A DNA stretch of 64,000 nt from Brachybacterium phenoliresistens (GTDB taxonomy: Bacteria; Actinomycetota; Actinomycetes; Actinomycetales; Dermabacteraceae): NCBI RefSeq assembly GCF_000576425.1, contig NZ_KK069992.1, forward strand, positions 62,001-126,000, read 5' to 3'. The notes beneath the pieces are model-generated. The model had not been told where the DNA came from, searched no databases, and saw nothing but the letters and a program-made list of their open reading frames with translations. Below are positions 42,274-50,161 of this stretch, piece after piece (position 1 is the stretch's first letter; the number at the start of each line of letters is the position of its first letter). The position numbers were made by a program, and so were the translations under genes.

Positions 42274-43650
42274 ATGGAAGACTGGACCCAGACCCTGGGC
42301 GCCGGGCCGCTCCTCGGCATCGCCGCGGTCGCCGTCGCGCTCATCCTGTTCCTCGTCATCAGGGTCAAGCTGCACGCGTTCCTCGTGCTCGTGATCGTCT
42401 CCCTGCTGACCGCCGTCGCCACCGGCATCCCCGCCGAGTTCCTCGTGAAGACCCTCGTGGAGGGCTTCGGCGGGACGCTCGGGAACGTGGCCCTGCTCAT
42501 CGGCTTCGGCGCCGTGCTCGGTCGGCTCATCGAATCCTCCGGCGGCGCCAAGGTCGTCGCGGAGAAGATGGTCTCGATCTTCGGCGAGAAGCGCGCCGCC
42601 TTCGCCCTCGGCGTCACCTCGCTGCTGCTGGGCTTCCCGATCTTCTTCGACGCGGGCCTGATCGTCATGCTGCCGATCATCTTCGCCGTCGCCCGCCGCA
42701 TCGGCGGCAAGAACCTCCTGCTCTACGGCATCACCGCCGCCGGCGCGTTCTCCGTCATGCACGTCTTCGTGCCGCCGCACCCCGGCCCCGTCGCCGCCAG
42801 CGAGTTCTTCGGGGCGAACCTCGGCGTCGTGCTGCTGGTCGGCCTCGTCATCGCCTTCCCGGTCTGGTACATCACCGGCTACCTGTGGGCCCGGTTCGCC
42901 AACGCCCGCAACCCGCTCGAGGTCCCCAACCTCTTCGGCCAGGACGACGACGAGATCGCCAACCCGCCCAGCGCCGGACTCGTCGTCGCGATCGTCGCCC
43001 TGCCGCTGGTGCTCATCCTCATGAACACCGGCCTGAACGCCCTGGGCAGCGCCGGCATCGTCGACAAGACCCAGGGCTGGGTCCACGCCCTGCGCCTGAT
43101 CGGCGAGTCGCCCGTCGCCCTGCTGATCACCGTGCTGGTGGCGCTGGTCGCCCTCGGCACCGCCCGCGGCGAGAAGGGCTCGGCCCTCGAGAAGCTCGTC
43201 GACGGCACGCTCGCCCAGGTCGCCTCGGTCATCCTCATCACCGGCGCCGGCGGCATGTTCGGCTCGGTGCTGCGCGCCTCCGGCATCGGCGACGCGCTCG
43301 CCGACACCCTCTCCGGCTGGGGCCTGCCGGTCATCTTCGCCGCCTACATCATCGCGCTCGTGCTGCGCGTGGCCCAGGGCTCGGCGACGGTCGCCCTGGT
43401 CACCACCGCCGGCCTGCTCTCCCCGGCGGTCATGTCCGGCGGGTTCAGCGTCGTGGACACCGCGGCGATCACCCTGGCCGCCGCGGCCGGCTCCGTGTTC
43501 GCCGGCCACGTCAACGACTCCGGCTTCTGGCTGGTCGGGCGCCTGATGAACATGGACGTCAAGACCACCCTGAAGACCTGGACCGTCCAGCAGGCGATCC
43601 AGTCCGTGGTCGGCTTCGTGCTGGTCCTGGTCATCTACGTGGTCCTCTGA
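42274..43650 (+). CDS. gntP: Gluconate:H+ symporter (GntP family)
   Basis: 458 aa, about twelve membrane segments, normal GntP length. Family motifs: FGAVLGRLIESSGGAK (about residues 75-90), FPIFFDAGLIVMLPI, FVPPHPGPVAAS, GSATVALVTTAGLLSP, and the C-terminal GHVNDSGFWLV. Imports gluconate or related sugar acids. It heads the rightward operon and overlaps the dehydrogenase start (TGATG). Confidence 0.92.
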   Translation: MEDWTQTLGAGPLLGIAAVAVALILFLVIRVKLHAFLVLVIVSLLTAVATGIPAEFLVKTLVEGFGGTLGNVALLIGFGAVLGRLIESSGGAKVVAEKMVSIFGEKRAAFALGVTSLLLGFPIFFDAGLIVMLPIIFAVARRIGGKNLLLYGITAAGAFSVMHVFVPPHPGPVAASEFFGANLGVVLLVGLVIAFPVWYITGYLWARFANARNPLEVPNLFGQDDDEIANPPSAGLVVAIVALPLVLILMNTGLNALGSAGIVDKTQGWVHALRLIGESPVALLITVLVALVALGTARGEKGSALEKLVDGTLAQVASVILITGAGGMFGSVLRASGIGDALADTLSGWGLPVIFAAYIIALVLRVAQGSATVALVTTAGLLSPAVMSGGFSVVDTAAITLAAAAGSVFAGHVNDSGFWLVGRLMNMDVKTTLKTWTVQQAIQSVVGFVLVLVIYVVL

Positions 43651-44423
43651 TGGCGGGGCACGACCTCTTCGACGTCACCGGCCGCCTGGCCCTGGTCACG
43701 GGATCCTCCCGCGGCCTGGGCCTGGCCCTGGCCACCGCGCTCGCCGATGCGGGCGCCCGCGTCCTCCTCCACGGCCGGGACCAGGCCGCCCTGGACGCGG
43801 CCCGGGCCGCGGTCGAGGCGGAGACCGGGCAGCGGCCGGAGGCGGTCCGCTTCGACGTCACCGACGCCGCCGCGGTCGAGGCGGGCATCGCCGCGCTGCT
43901 GGCCGAGCACGGCGTGCCGGACATCCTGGTCAACAACGCCGGGGTCCAGCGCCGCGCCCCGATCGCGGAGTTCCCCGTCCAGGACTGGGACACGGTGATC
44001 GCGAGCAACCTCTCCAGCGTCTTCTACGTCTCCCGGCACCTCGCGCCGGCGATGGTGGAGCGCGGCTCGGGCAAGATCATCAACATCGCCTCGGTCCAGT
44101 CGAAGCTGGCCCGCCAGACGATCGCCCCGTACTCGGCCAGCAAGGGCGGCGTCGCGCTGCTGACCCAGGGCATGGCCGCCGACCTCGCGCGATCCGGCGT
44201 GCAGGTCAACGCCATCTCCCCGGGCTACTTCGCCACCGAGATGAACCGGGCCCTCGTCGAGGACGAGGCGTTCACCGCCTGGCTCACCGCCCGCACCCCG
44301 GCGCAGCGCTGGGGCGAGGTGCGCGAGCTCGCCGGGACGCTGCTCTACCTCGCCTCGGACGCCTCGGCGTTCGTCTCGGGCCAGAACATCTTCGTCGACG
44401 GCGGCATGACCGCCGTCGTCTGA
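43650..44423 (+). CDS. gno: Gluconate 5-dehydrogenase (SDR family)
   Basis: 257 aa classical short-chain dehydrogenase. Cofactor motif TGSSRGLG (about residues 18-25), NNAG near 96, catalytic Ser in IASVQSK and YSASK (Tyr/Lys about 161/165). The pattern GYFATEMNRALVED and FDVTGRLALVTG fits gluconate 5-dehydrogenases, which interconvert gluconate and 5-keto-gluconate with NADP(H). Operon position between gntP and gntK supports this. A gene symbol is by analogy. Confidence 0.8.
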   Translation: MAGHDLFDVTGRLALVTGSSRGLGLALATALADAGARVLLHGRDQAALDAARAAVEAETGQRPEAVRFDVTDAAAVEAGIAALLAEHGVPDILVNNAGVQRRAPIAEFPVQDWDTVIASNLSSVFYVSRHLAPAMVERGSGKIINIASVQSKLARQTIAPYSASKGGVALLTQGMAADLARSGVQVNAISPGYFATEMNRALVEDEAFTAWLTARTPAQRWGEVRELAGTLLYLASDASAFVSGQNIFVDGGMTAVV

Positions 44424-44478
44424 GCCCCCGCTGCCGGCCGTCGGCCGAGGTCCCCTCGGGGTCCCGGCCGGCGGGGGC
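44424..44478 (+). terminator. Large hairpin between gno and gntK (partial terminator)
   Basis: GCCCCCG and GCCGGCCG (44424-44440) pair with CGGCCGGC and GGGGGC (44465-44478); the loop contains another stem, CCGAGG/CCTCGG. It starts right after the gno stop and lies 61 nt before gntK. It may lower gntK expression. Confidence 0.6.
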
Positions 44479-44539
44479 AGCCCCCGGCTCCATCGGCCCG
44501 GGCCGATCCCGCTCGACCCCGCACGGAAGGACGCAGACC

Positions 44540-46153
44540 ATGGCAGCACTGGACGACCCCGCAGCGCAGGCCCCCGCACGCGATGTGGTGATCGGCGTGG
44601 ACATGGGCACCACGGCCACCAAGGCCGTCGCCTACGACGTGTCGGGGGCCCAGCTGGCCTCGGCCTCGCACGGCTACCCCCTGCACGCGCCCCATCCCGG
44701 GCATGCGGTCCAGGACCCCGAGCTGATCCTCGCCGCGGCCTACGCCGGCGTGCGCGAGGTCGTCGCGAGCATCGGCGCCGAGCGGGTGGCGGGGCTGTCG
44801 TTCTCCTCGGCCATGCACAGCCTGCTGGCCCTGGACGAGGACCTGGCCCCGCTCACGCCCGTGGTCACCTGGGCCGACACCCGGGCGTCCGCCCAGGCCG
44901 AGCGGGTGCGGGCCTCGGCCGAGGGGCTCGCCCTGCACCGCCGCACCGGCACGCCGGTGCATCCGATGTCGCCGCTGCCCAAGCTCATCTGGTTCCGGGA
45001 GCAGGAGCCGGAGATCCGCACCAAGGCCGCGATCTGGGCCGGGATCAAGGACTGGGTGCTGCTGCGCATGTGCGGCGCCCTGGTCACGGACCATTCGCTG
45101 GGCTCGTCCTCGGGCCTGATGGACATCCATGCCCTGGCCTGGGACGAGGAGGCGATGCGCCTGGCCGGCGTGCGCCCCGAGCAGCTGCCGGAGTTGGTGC
45201 CCACCACCACCGTCCTCGAGGGCCTGACCGAGGAGGCCGTCGCCGCCACCGGGCTGCCCGCGGGGACCCGGGTGGTGGTCGGCGCGGGCGACGGGCCGCT
45301 GGCCAACCTGGGCGTCGGCGCGGTGCGCCCGGGCGTGGCCGCCTGCTCGATCGGCACCAGCGGCGCCCTGCGCGTCACCGTCGACCATCCCGCGGTCGAC
45401 CCGCTGGGCGGGGTGTTCTGCTACGCCCTCACCGAGGACCGCTGGGTGATCGGCGGCGCCATCAACAACGGCGGCGTCACCCTGGACTGGGTGCGCTCCC
45501 AGATCGCCCGCGGCCCCGCGGTCCCGGCCCCGGCGGCCGAGGGCCCCGCGGGCGACGGCCCCGCGCCGGAGGCGGCCGAGCTGCCCTCGGCCGCCGAGCT
45601 CCTGGACGAGGCGGCGACCGTCCCGGCCGGCTCCGGGGGACTGCTCATGCTCCCGTATCTGCTCAGCGAGCGCGCCCCGCACTGGGGCAGCACCACCCGC
45701 GGCGCCTATGTGGGCCTGACCCGCGGGCATCGGCGCGAGCACCTGGTGCGCGCGGCCGTCGAGGGCGTGGCCCTGCAGCTCTCGCTGGTCCTGCAGTCGA
45801 TGCGCTCGGCCGGGCTCGAGATCGACGAGATCCGCGCCACCGGCGGGGTCATGCAGCACCCGCTGTGGCGGGAGACGCTCGCCGATGCCCTCGGCGCCCC
45901 CATCGGCTTCCCGGCCCAGCACGAGGGCTCCGGCTTCGGGGCGGCGCTGCTGGGCATGCAGGCGCTGGGCCTGATCGCCTCGATCGACGTCGCCGCCGAG
46001 ATGATCCCGGTGGCCACCCGGCAGCGCCCCCGGCCGGCCGATGCCGCCGTCTACGCCTCGCTGCGGCCCGTGTTCGACCAGCTCTACGACGCGCTGCTGC
46101 CGGCCAACGACCGCCTGCTGCGCCTGGCCCCGTCCCTGCCGCTGGACCGCTGA
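44540..46153 (+). CDS. gntK: Gluconokinase (FGGY family)
   Basis: 537 aa. N-terminal FGGY fold: GVDMGTTATKAVAYD (about residues 18-32), substrate region SFSSAMHSLLALD and WADTRA, and C-terminal ATP domain with SIGTSGALR, GGAINNGGVTLDW and ATGGVMQHPLWRE. This matches Bacillus-type gluconokinase rather than xylulokinase. It phosphorylates gluconate to 6-phosphogluconate. An Ala/Pro/Glu-rich insert (about residues 328-357) is unusual. RBS GGAAGGA lies 8 nt before the ATG. The 3' end forms a stop-codon repeat. Confidence 0.9.
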   Translation: MAALDDPAAQAPARDVVIGVDMGTTATKAVAYDVSGAQLASASHGYPLHAPHPGHAVQDPELILAAAYAGVREVVASIGAERVAGLSFSSAMHSLLALDEDLAPLTPVVTWADTRASAQAERVRASAEGLALHRRTGTPVHPMSPLPKLIWFREQEPEIRTKAAIWAGIKDWVLLRMCGALVTDHSLGSSSGLMDIHALAWDEEAMRLAGVRPEQLPELVPTTTVLEGLTEEAVAATGLPAGTRVVVGAGDGPLANLGVGAVRPGVAACSIGTSGALRVTVDHPAVDPLGGVFCYALTEDRWVIGGAINNGGVTLDWVRSQIARGPAVPAPAAEGPAGDGPAPEAAELPSAAELLDEAATVPAGSGGLLMLPYLLSERAPHWGSTTRGAYVGLTRGHRREHLVRAAVEGVALQLSLVLQSMRSAGLEIDEIRATGGVMQHPLWRETLADALGAPIGFPAQHEGSGFGAALLGMQALGLIASIDVAAEMIPVATRQRPRPADAAVYASLRPVFDQLYDALLPANDRLLRLAPSLPLDR

Positions 46154-46208
46154 GCCCGCTGGACCGCTGAGCCCGCCGGACCGCTGAGCCCGCCGGACCT
46201 GCGACCGG
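46142..46208 (+). repeat. Four 17-bp repeats carrying the gntK stop codon
   Basis: Unit CTGGACCGCTGAGCCCG at 46142, 46159, 46176 and 46193 (third copy has one change, fourth diverged to lose the TGA). TGA at 46151, 46168 and 46185: 17-nt spacing puts one stop in each reading frame. Confidence 0.93.
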
Positions 46209-46213
46209 GAGGC

Positions 46214-47230
46214 TCAGCGGCCGGTGCCGTCCACGGCGAAGGTCTCGATCGCCGCGAGCTCGGCGTCGGTGAACGGACCGGCCTCCAGCGCGGCGACGTT
46301 CTGCTCGAGCTGATGCACGCTCGAGGCGCCCACCAGGGCCGTCGTCACCAGCGGGTTGCGCAGCGCCCAGGCCAGCGCCATCTGGGCGAGGCTCTGCCCG
46401 CGCCCGGCGGCGATCTCCGCCAGGCCGCGGGCCCGCTCGAGGTAGCGGGGATCGCGCACCGTCTCCGCGCTGAGGAACACGCTGGCCCCGCCGGCCCGGG
46501 AGTCCTCCGGGACGCCGCGCAGGTACCGGCCGGTGAGCAGGCCCTGCTGCAGCGGGGAGAAGACGGCCACGCCGATGCCCAGCTCGTCGACCGCGTCCAG
46601 CAGGCCGCCCTCGATGTGGCGGTTGAACATCGAGTACGAGGGCTGGTGGATCAGCAGCGGCGTGCCGAGGTCGGCGAGGATCCGCGCGGCCTCCCGGGTG
46701 CGCTCGGGGGAGTAGTTGGACACGCCCGCGTACAGCGCCTTGCCGGAGCGGACGGCGTGGGCCAGGGCGCCCATCGTCTCCTCGAGCGGGGTGTGCGGGT
46801 CCTCGCGGTGGTGGTAGAAGACGTCCACCGTCTCCAGGCCCAGGCGGCCCAGGGACTGGTCCAGCGAGGCGAGCATGTGCTTGCGCGAGCCCCAGCTGCC
46901 GTAGGGCCCCGGCCACATGTCATAGCCGGCCTTCGTCGAGATGATCAGCTCGTCGCGGTAGCGGGCCAGGTCCTGGGCGAGGATCCGGCCGAGGTGGGTC
47001 TCCGCGCTGCCCGGGGGCGGGCCGTAGTTGTCGGCGAGATCGAAGTGGGTCACGCCCAGGTCGAACGCACGGCGCACGATCGCACGCAGCGTCTGCGGAT
47101 CCCGGTCCTCGCCGAAGTTCTGCCAGAAGCCGAGGGAGATCGGCGGCAGCAGCACGCCGGAGCGCCCCGCCCGCCGGTAGTCGGTGCTGTCGTAGCGGTG
47201 CGCGGCGGGGACGAAGGCGTCGATGCTCAT
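46214..47230 (-). CDS. Aldo/keto reductase (YghZ-like, glyceraldehyde-3-phosphate reductase type)
   Basis: 338 aa NADPH-dependent (beta/alpha)8 reductase. Catalytic tetrad: Asp and Tyr in HFDLADNYGPPPG, Lys in IISTKAGYDMWPGPYG, His in FYHHREDP. The stretch GYDMWPGPYGSWGSRKHM is diagnostic of the YghZ/Kv-beta-like branch acting on L-glyceraldehyde 3-phosphate and methylglyoxal-type aldehydes. Start ATG 47230 follows a TAGGCT box that shares the upstream gene's stop. Converges with gntK. Confidence 0.87.
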   Translation of the reverse strand: MSIDAFVPAAHRYDSTDYRRAGRSGVLLPPISLGFWQNFGEDRDPQTLRAIVRRAFDLGVTHFDLADNYGPPPGSAETHLGRILAQDLARYRDELIISTKAGYDMWPGPYGSWGSRKHMLASLDQSLGRLGLETVDVFYHHREDPHTPLEETMGALAHAVRSGKALYAGVSNYSPERTREAARILADLGTPLLIHQPSYSMFNRHIEGGLLDAVDELGIGVAVFSPLQQGLLTGRYLRGVPEDSRAGGASVFLSAETVRDPRYLERARGLAEIAAGRGQSLAQMALAWALRNPLVTTALVGASSVHQLEQNVAALEAGPFTDAELAAIETFAVDGTGR

Positions 47231-47237
47231 GGCTGCG

Positions 47238-47243
47238 AGCCTA
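47238..47243 (-). promoter_or_regulatory. TAGGCT -10 box sharing the acetyltransferase stop codon
   Basis: On the minus strand TAGGCT begins with the TAG stop of the upstream acetyltransferase gene and lies 7 nt before the reductase ATG. Confidence 0.6.
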
Positions 47244-47750
47244 GTGGCTGAGGTCGCGCACCAGGACGTCGAACCGGGCCTCGGGATCGGCGAGGGCCGA
47301 CGGGTCCAGCGGGAACGGATGGGTCGCGCCGGTGGGCACGAAGCCGCGGCGCTGGTACCAGGCGTTGAGCTCGTCCCGCCCCTGGAGGACGTGGATCTCC
47401 AGCTCGAGCACGCCCGCCTCGCGCAGCAGCGCGACCTGCGCCTCCAGCAGGGCGCGGCCGATGCCGCCGGCCTGGGCGGCCGGATCCACGGCGAACAGCC
47501 CGAACTCCGCCCGGGTCCCGGCCCGCTCGGTGTAGCAGCAGCCGATCACGCGGCCGTCGGCCTCCGCCACCAGCAGCGCGACCGCGGGCGCCGCGATCAG
47601 GGCGCGGACCTCGGACTCGTCGGTGCGGGCACCGGAGACCAGCCCCTCCTCGGTGGTCCAGCCGCCCGGACCGCGGTAGGCCGCCTCCACGATCTCGAGT
47701 ATGCGCGGCACGTCGGCCGCATCGGCCGCGCGGATCTGCGGGGCGCTCAC
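47241..47750 (-). CDS. GNAT-family N-acetyltransferase
   Basis: 169 aa. Acetyl-CoA binding motif A is FGLFAVDPAAQAGGIGRALLEAQ (about residues 82-104), followed by ELEIHVLQGRDELNAWYQRRGF, the motif B region. The N-terminus (IRAADAADVPRILEIVEAAYRG) is typical. Substrate unknown. GTG start 47750 overlaps the stop of the App1-type phosphatase gene upstream, so the two are translationally coupled. Confidence 0.85.
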   Translation of the reverse strand: MSAPQIRAADAADVPRILEIVEAAYRGPGGWTTEEGLVSGARTDESEVRALIAAPAVALLVAEADGRVIGCCYTERAGTRAEFGLFAVDPAAQAGGIGRALLEAQVALLREAGVLELEIHVLQGRDELNAWYQRRGFVPTGATHPFPLDPSALADPEARFDVLVRDLSH

Positions 47751-48853
47751 GAGAGCACCCCCAGGCCCCGCAGCGCGCGGGACAGGCCGTGGCCGTCGGG
47801 CGCCCGGACCGTGCGACGGGAGTCGCCGGGAAGCCGGGACGGCGCCTCCGCCAGCGGGCGGCGGCTGCCATGGGCGAGGACCTGCTCCGGTTCGGTCAGC
47901 TGACGGATGGCGATCGCCTCCACATGGTCGGGATGGTAGGCCTCGAAGGCCCGGTAGGTGTCGGGGTCGTGCTGCCCGTCGTCGCCGATGAGGATCCACT
48001 TCACCTGCGGGAACGCCTCGGCGAGGCGGGCGAGGGCGCGGACCTTGTGCTCACGGCCCGAGCGGAAGAACCCGGTGTTCGTCGGACCCCAGTCGGTGAG
48101 CAGCATCGGCCCGTCGGGGTAGCCGTTCTTGAACAGGAAGCGCCGCAGCACCGGGAACACGTTCCACGCGCCGGTGGAAAGATATACCACCGGGGCGGCG
48201 GGATGCTCGCGCAGGATCTCCTGGTAGAGCGCCGGCATGCCCCGCACCACCCGGCGCGAGGACTGGTGGATGACGAAGGCGTTCCAGAACGCCAGCAGCG
48301 GCCGCGGCAGCCAGGTGATCATCACCGTGTCGTCGATGTCGCTGACCACGCCGATCCGCTCCTCGGGGGAGAACACGAGCACCTCGGCGGTGACGGCGTT
48401 GCCCGGATGCGTGGACAGGACGGCCTGGTGCCGTCCGGGCGGCAGGTCCACGACGAGCTCGGTGTCGATGATCCCGGAGCGGTCGGCGTGGACGAGGAAC
48501 TCGTCCCCGGCGATGGTCACGCGCACGCGCGCGAAGGGCGCGACCTGCGAGGCGAAGTTCCGCCAGCCGCGCACCGCCATGGTGCGCATGTCATGGACGG
48601 GCTGGTCGTGATAGTCGGCCGGGGTCGAGGGGGAGGCGTACAGGACCTTCGCCAGCACGCGGATGCGACCGGGGGCGCCGTAGCCGATGAAGGGCTGCAG
48701 GCGCACGTCCCAGCCGAGGCGCTGCAGCACGCGGCCCATCAGCCGGTTCTTCGTGTTCTCCGTGCGCGCCGCCCAGTGCGGCCGGTCCCGGGCCGGGATG
48801 AAGGGGGCGTCGGAGGGCAGGGGAGGGCGCGGTCCTGCGGGGCGTCGCGGCAT
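47747..48853 (-). CDS. App1/DUF2183 family phosphatidate phosphatase-like protein
   Basis: 368 aa HAD-type phosphatase. Catalytic motif VVSDIDDTVMIT (DxDDT form, about residues 168-179), YLSTGAWNVFP, TDWGPTNTGFFRSGREHK (Lys motif) and ILIGDDGQHDPDTY (acidic motif) cover the DUF2183 domain, related to yeast App1 phosphatidate phosphatase. The N-terminal 160 residues include a beta-sandwich-like segment. Start ATG 48853 lacks a strong ribosome site. Probably acts on membrane lipid phosphates. Confidence 0.83.
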   Translation of the reverse strand: MPRRPAGPRPPLPSDAPFIPARDRPHWAARTENTKNRLMGRVLQRLGWDVRLQPFIGYGAPGRIRVLAKVLYASPSTPADYHDQPVHDMRTMAVRGWRNFASQVAPFARVRVTIAGDEFLVHADRSGIIDTELVVDLPPGRHQAVLSTHPGNAVTAEVLVFSPEERIGVVSDIDDTVMITWLPRPLLAFWNAFVIHQSSRRVVRGMPALYQEILREHPAAPVVYLSTGAWNVFPVLRRFLFKNGYPDGPMLLTDWGPTNTGFFRSGREHKVRALARLAEAFPQVKWILIGDDGQHDPDTYRAFEAYHPDHVEAIAIRQLTEPEQVLAHGSRRPLAEAPSRLPGDSRRTVRAPDGHGLSRALRGLGVLS

Positions 48854-48875
48854 GCCGGACGAGAGCGGGGGCGGG

Positions 48876-49361
48876 TCAGACCGCGCGGGACATCTTGATC
48901 CAGGACGAGTCCGGATCGTCCTCGACGACCTGCCAGCGGTCCCCGGTGTCGGTGAAGCCGAGCGACTCGTACAGCTTGCGGGCGGGGGCGTTGGTCGGCC
49001 CGACATACAGCGTCACGGTGTCCGCGCCGTCGGCCTTCGCCCAGGCGAAGACGGCCTCGGCGAGAGCGTGGGCGATGCCCGACTTGCGGGAGGACGGCGA
49101 GACCCACATGGCCTGCAGCTCGCGCTCGTTGGCGGGGGAGTCCTCCTCGTGCCGCGAGGCGACCACGGCGACGGGCTGCTCGTCCTCGACGGCGAGGAAC
49201 CAGGCGGCCTCGTCCACCCGGCGCTGCCATGCCTGGTCGTCGTAGGCGGACTCGCGGTCCCAGCTCTGCCCGAAGGAGGACGGGTCGGAGCTCAGCGAGC
49301 GCAGGCGGATCTCCCGGACCAGATGCCAGGTGTCGTTGTTCGCGCGGATGATCTCGGCCAA
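48876..49361 (-). CDS. GNAT-family N-acetyltransferase
   Basis: 161 aa. N-terminal RANNDTWHLVREIRLRSLSSDPSSFGQS, then motif A WVSPSSRKSGIAHALAEAVFAWA (about residues 82-104) and motif B LYVGPTNAPARKLYESLGF. RimI-like general acetyltransferase; target unknown. Start is TTG 49361, seven nt after GGAGG, since no ATG or GTG with a ribosome site fits. TACAAT (49437-49432, minus strand) is a good -10, giving a 65-nt leader. 22 nt upstream of the phosphatase gene. Confidence 0.85.
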   Translation of the reverse strand: MAEIIRANNDTWHLVREIRLRSLSSDPSSFGQSWDRESAYDDQAWQRRVDEAAWFLAVEDEQPVAVVASRHEEDSPANERELQAMWVSPSSRKSGIAHALAEAVFAWAKADGADTVTLYVGPTNAPARKLYESLGFTDTGDRWQVVEDDPDSSWIKMSRAV

Positions 49362-49547
49362 GGCAGTCCTCCAGTGCAGGTCATGTATCGCTGGTCCCCG
49401 CAGATGGGGCGAGGAACGGCGCTCCCTGGTGATTGTACGGGTCGACACGGGGCACCGACACTGTGCCACAGCCGTGCCCGGAACGCACGCCGGGGCCCCG
49501 CGGAGCGCGAGCCGGTGGAACGGCGCCCCGCACGGTGCCGGAGCTGT

Positions 49548-49553
49548 CACAAT
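49548..49553 (+). promoter_or_regulatory. Leaderless -10 box (CACAAT)
   Basis: CACAAT, six nt (GGCCGG), then the GTG start at 49560. Confidence 0.45.
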
Positions 49554-49559
49554 GGCCGG

Positions 49560-50096
49560 GTGACTGCACTGCGCGTCCTCACCGTCTGCACGGGAAACGT
49601 CTGCCGCTCGCCCGCCGCAGCGGTGATGCTGCGCGAGGCGGTGCGCGCGGATCCCCGTCTCGCCGCCGACGTCGAGGTGCACTCGGCGGGCCTGAGCTGG
49701 GAGGCCGAGGGGGAGCCGATGGACCCCCGCACCGTCCTGGCCCTCGAGCATGCCGGCTACACCCAGCCCTTCGAGCACACGGCCCGCAGCATCCACCAGT
49801 CGGAGCTGCCGACCTGGGACCTGCTGCTGCCGATGACGACCGATCATGCCGCGGCGCTGCTGCGCAAGGCCGAGCAGATCCCGCCGGACGCCCCCACCCC
49901 GGAGATCTCCCTGTGGCGGACCTTCGATCCGCTGCTGCCCGCCGGCGCCGAGGACGAGGACATCTCCGTCCCGGACCCGTGGTACGAGGGCCAGGAGGCC
50001 TTCGACGAGACCATCGAGGTGCTGCGCGGAGCGCTGCCGACCCTGCTCGAGCACATCGCCGAGCTGCTCGAGGCCAAGCGGGTCGCAGGGCGCTGA
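49560..50096 (+). CDS. Low-molecular-weight protein tyrosine phosphatase
   Basis: 178 aa. The signature loop CTGNVCRSP has its nucleophilic Cys at residue 10 and Arg at 16, and the general acid lies in DPW (about residue 140) followed by YEGQEAFDETIEVL. Slightly longer than the 150-165 aa norm because of an extra loop (LPAGAEDEDIS). It dephosphorylates protein tyrosines, often on exopolysaccharide-related kinases; no kinase gene is adjacent. GTG start is set by the leaderless box. Confidence 0.9.
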   Translation: MTALRVLTVCTGNVCRSPAAAVMLREAVRADPRLAADVEVHSAGLSWEAEGEPMDPRTVLALEHAGYTQPFEHTARSIHQSELPTWDLLLPMTTDHAAALLRKAEQIPPDAPTPEISLWRTFDPLLPAGAEDEDISVPDPWYEGQEAFDETIEVLRGALPTLLEHIAELLEAKRVAGR

Positions 50097-50104
50097 GCGC
50101 GCCC

Positions 50105-50154
50105 GGCCCCTGCGGCCGGCAGGACCTCCCGGCTCAGCGGCGCGGGCAGGGGCC
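50105..50154. terminator. Weak bidirectional terminator
   Basis: GGCCCCTGC (50105-50113) pairs with GCAGGGGCC (50146-50154) around a 32-nt loop, between the convergent phosphatase and mucin-like genes. Confidence 0.4.
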
Positions 50155-50161
50155 TTCGGGC

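Noticed and set aside
44540-46153. Xylulokinase as the identity of the FGGY kinase
   Set aside because: Motifs such as SFSSAMHSLLALD and the gntP/gno/gntR context fit gluconokinase better.
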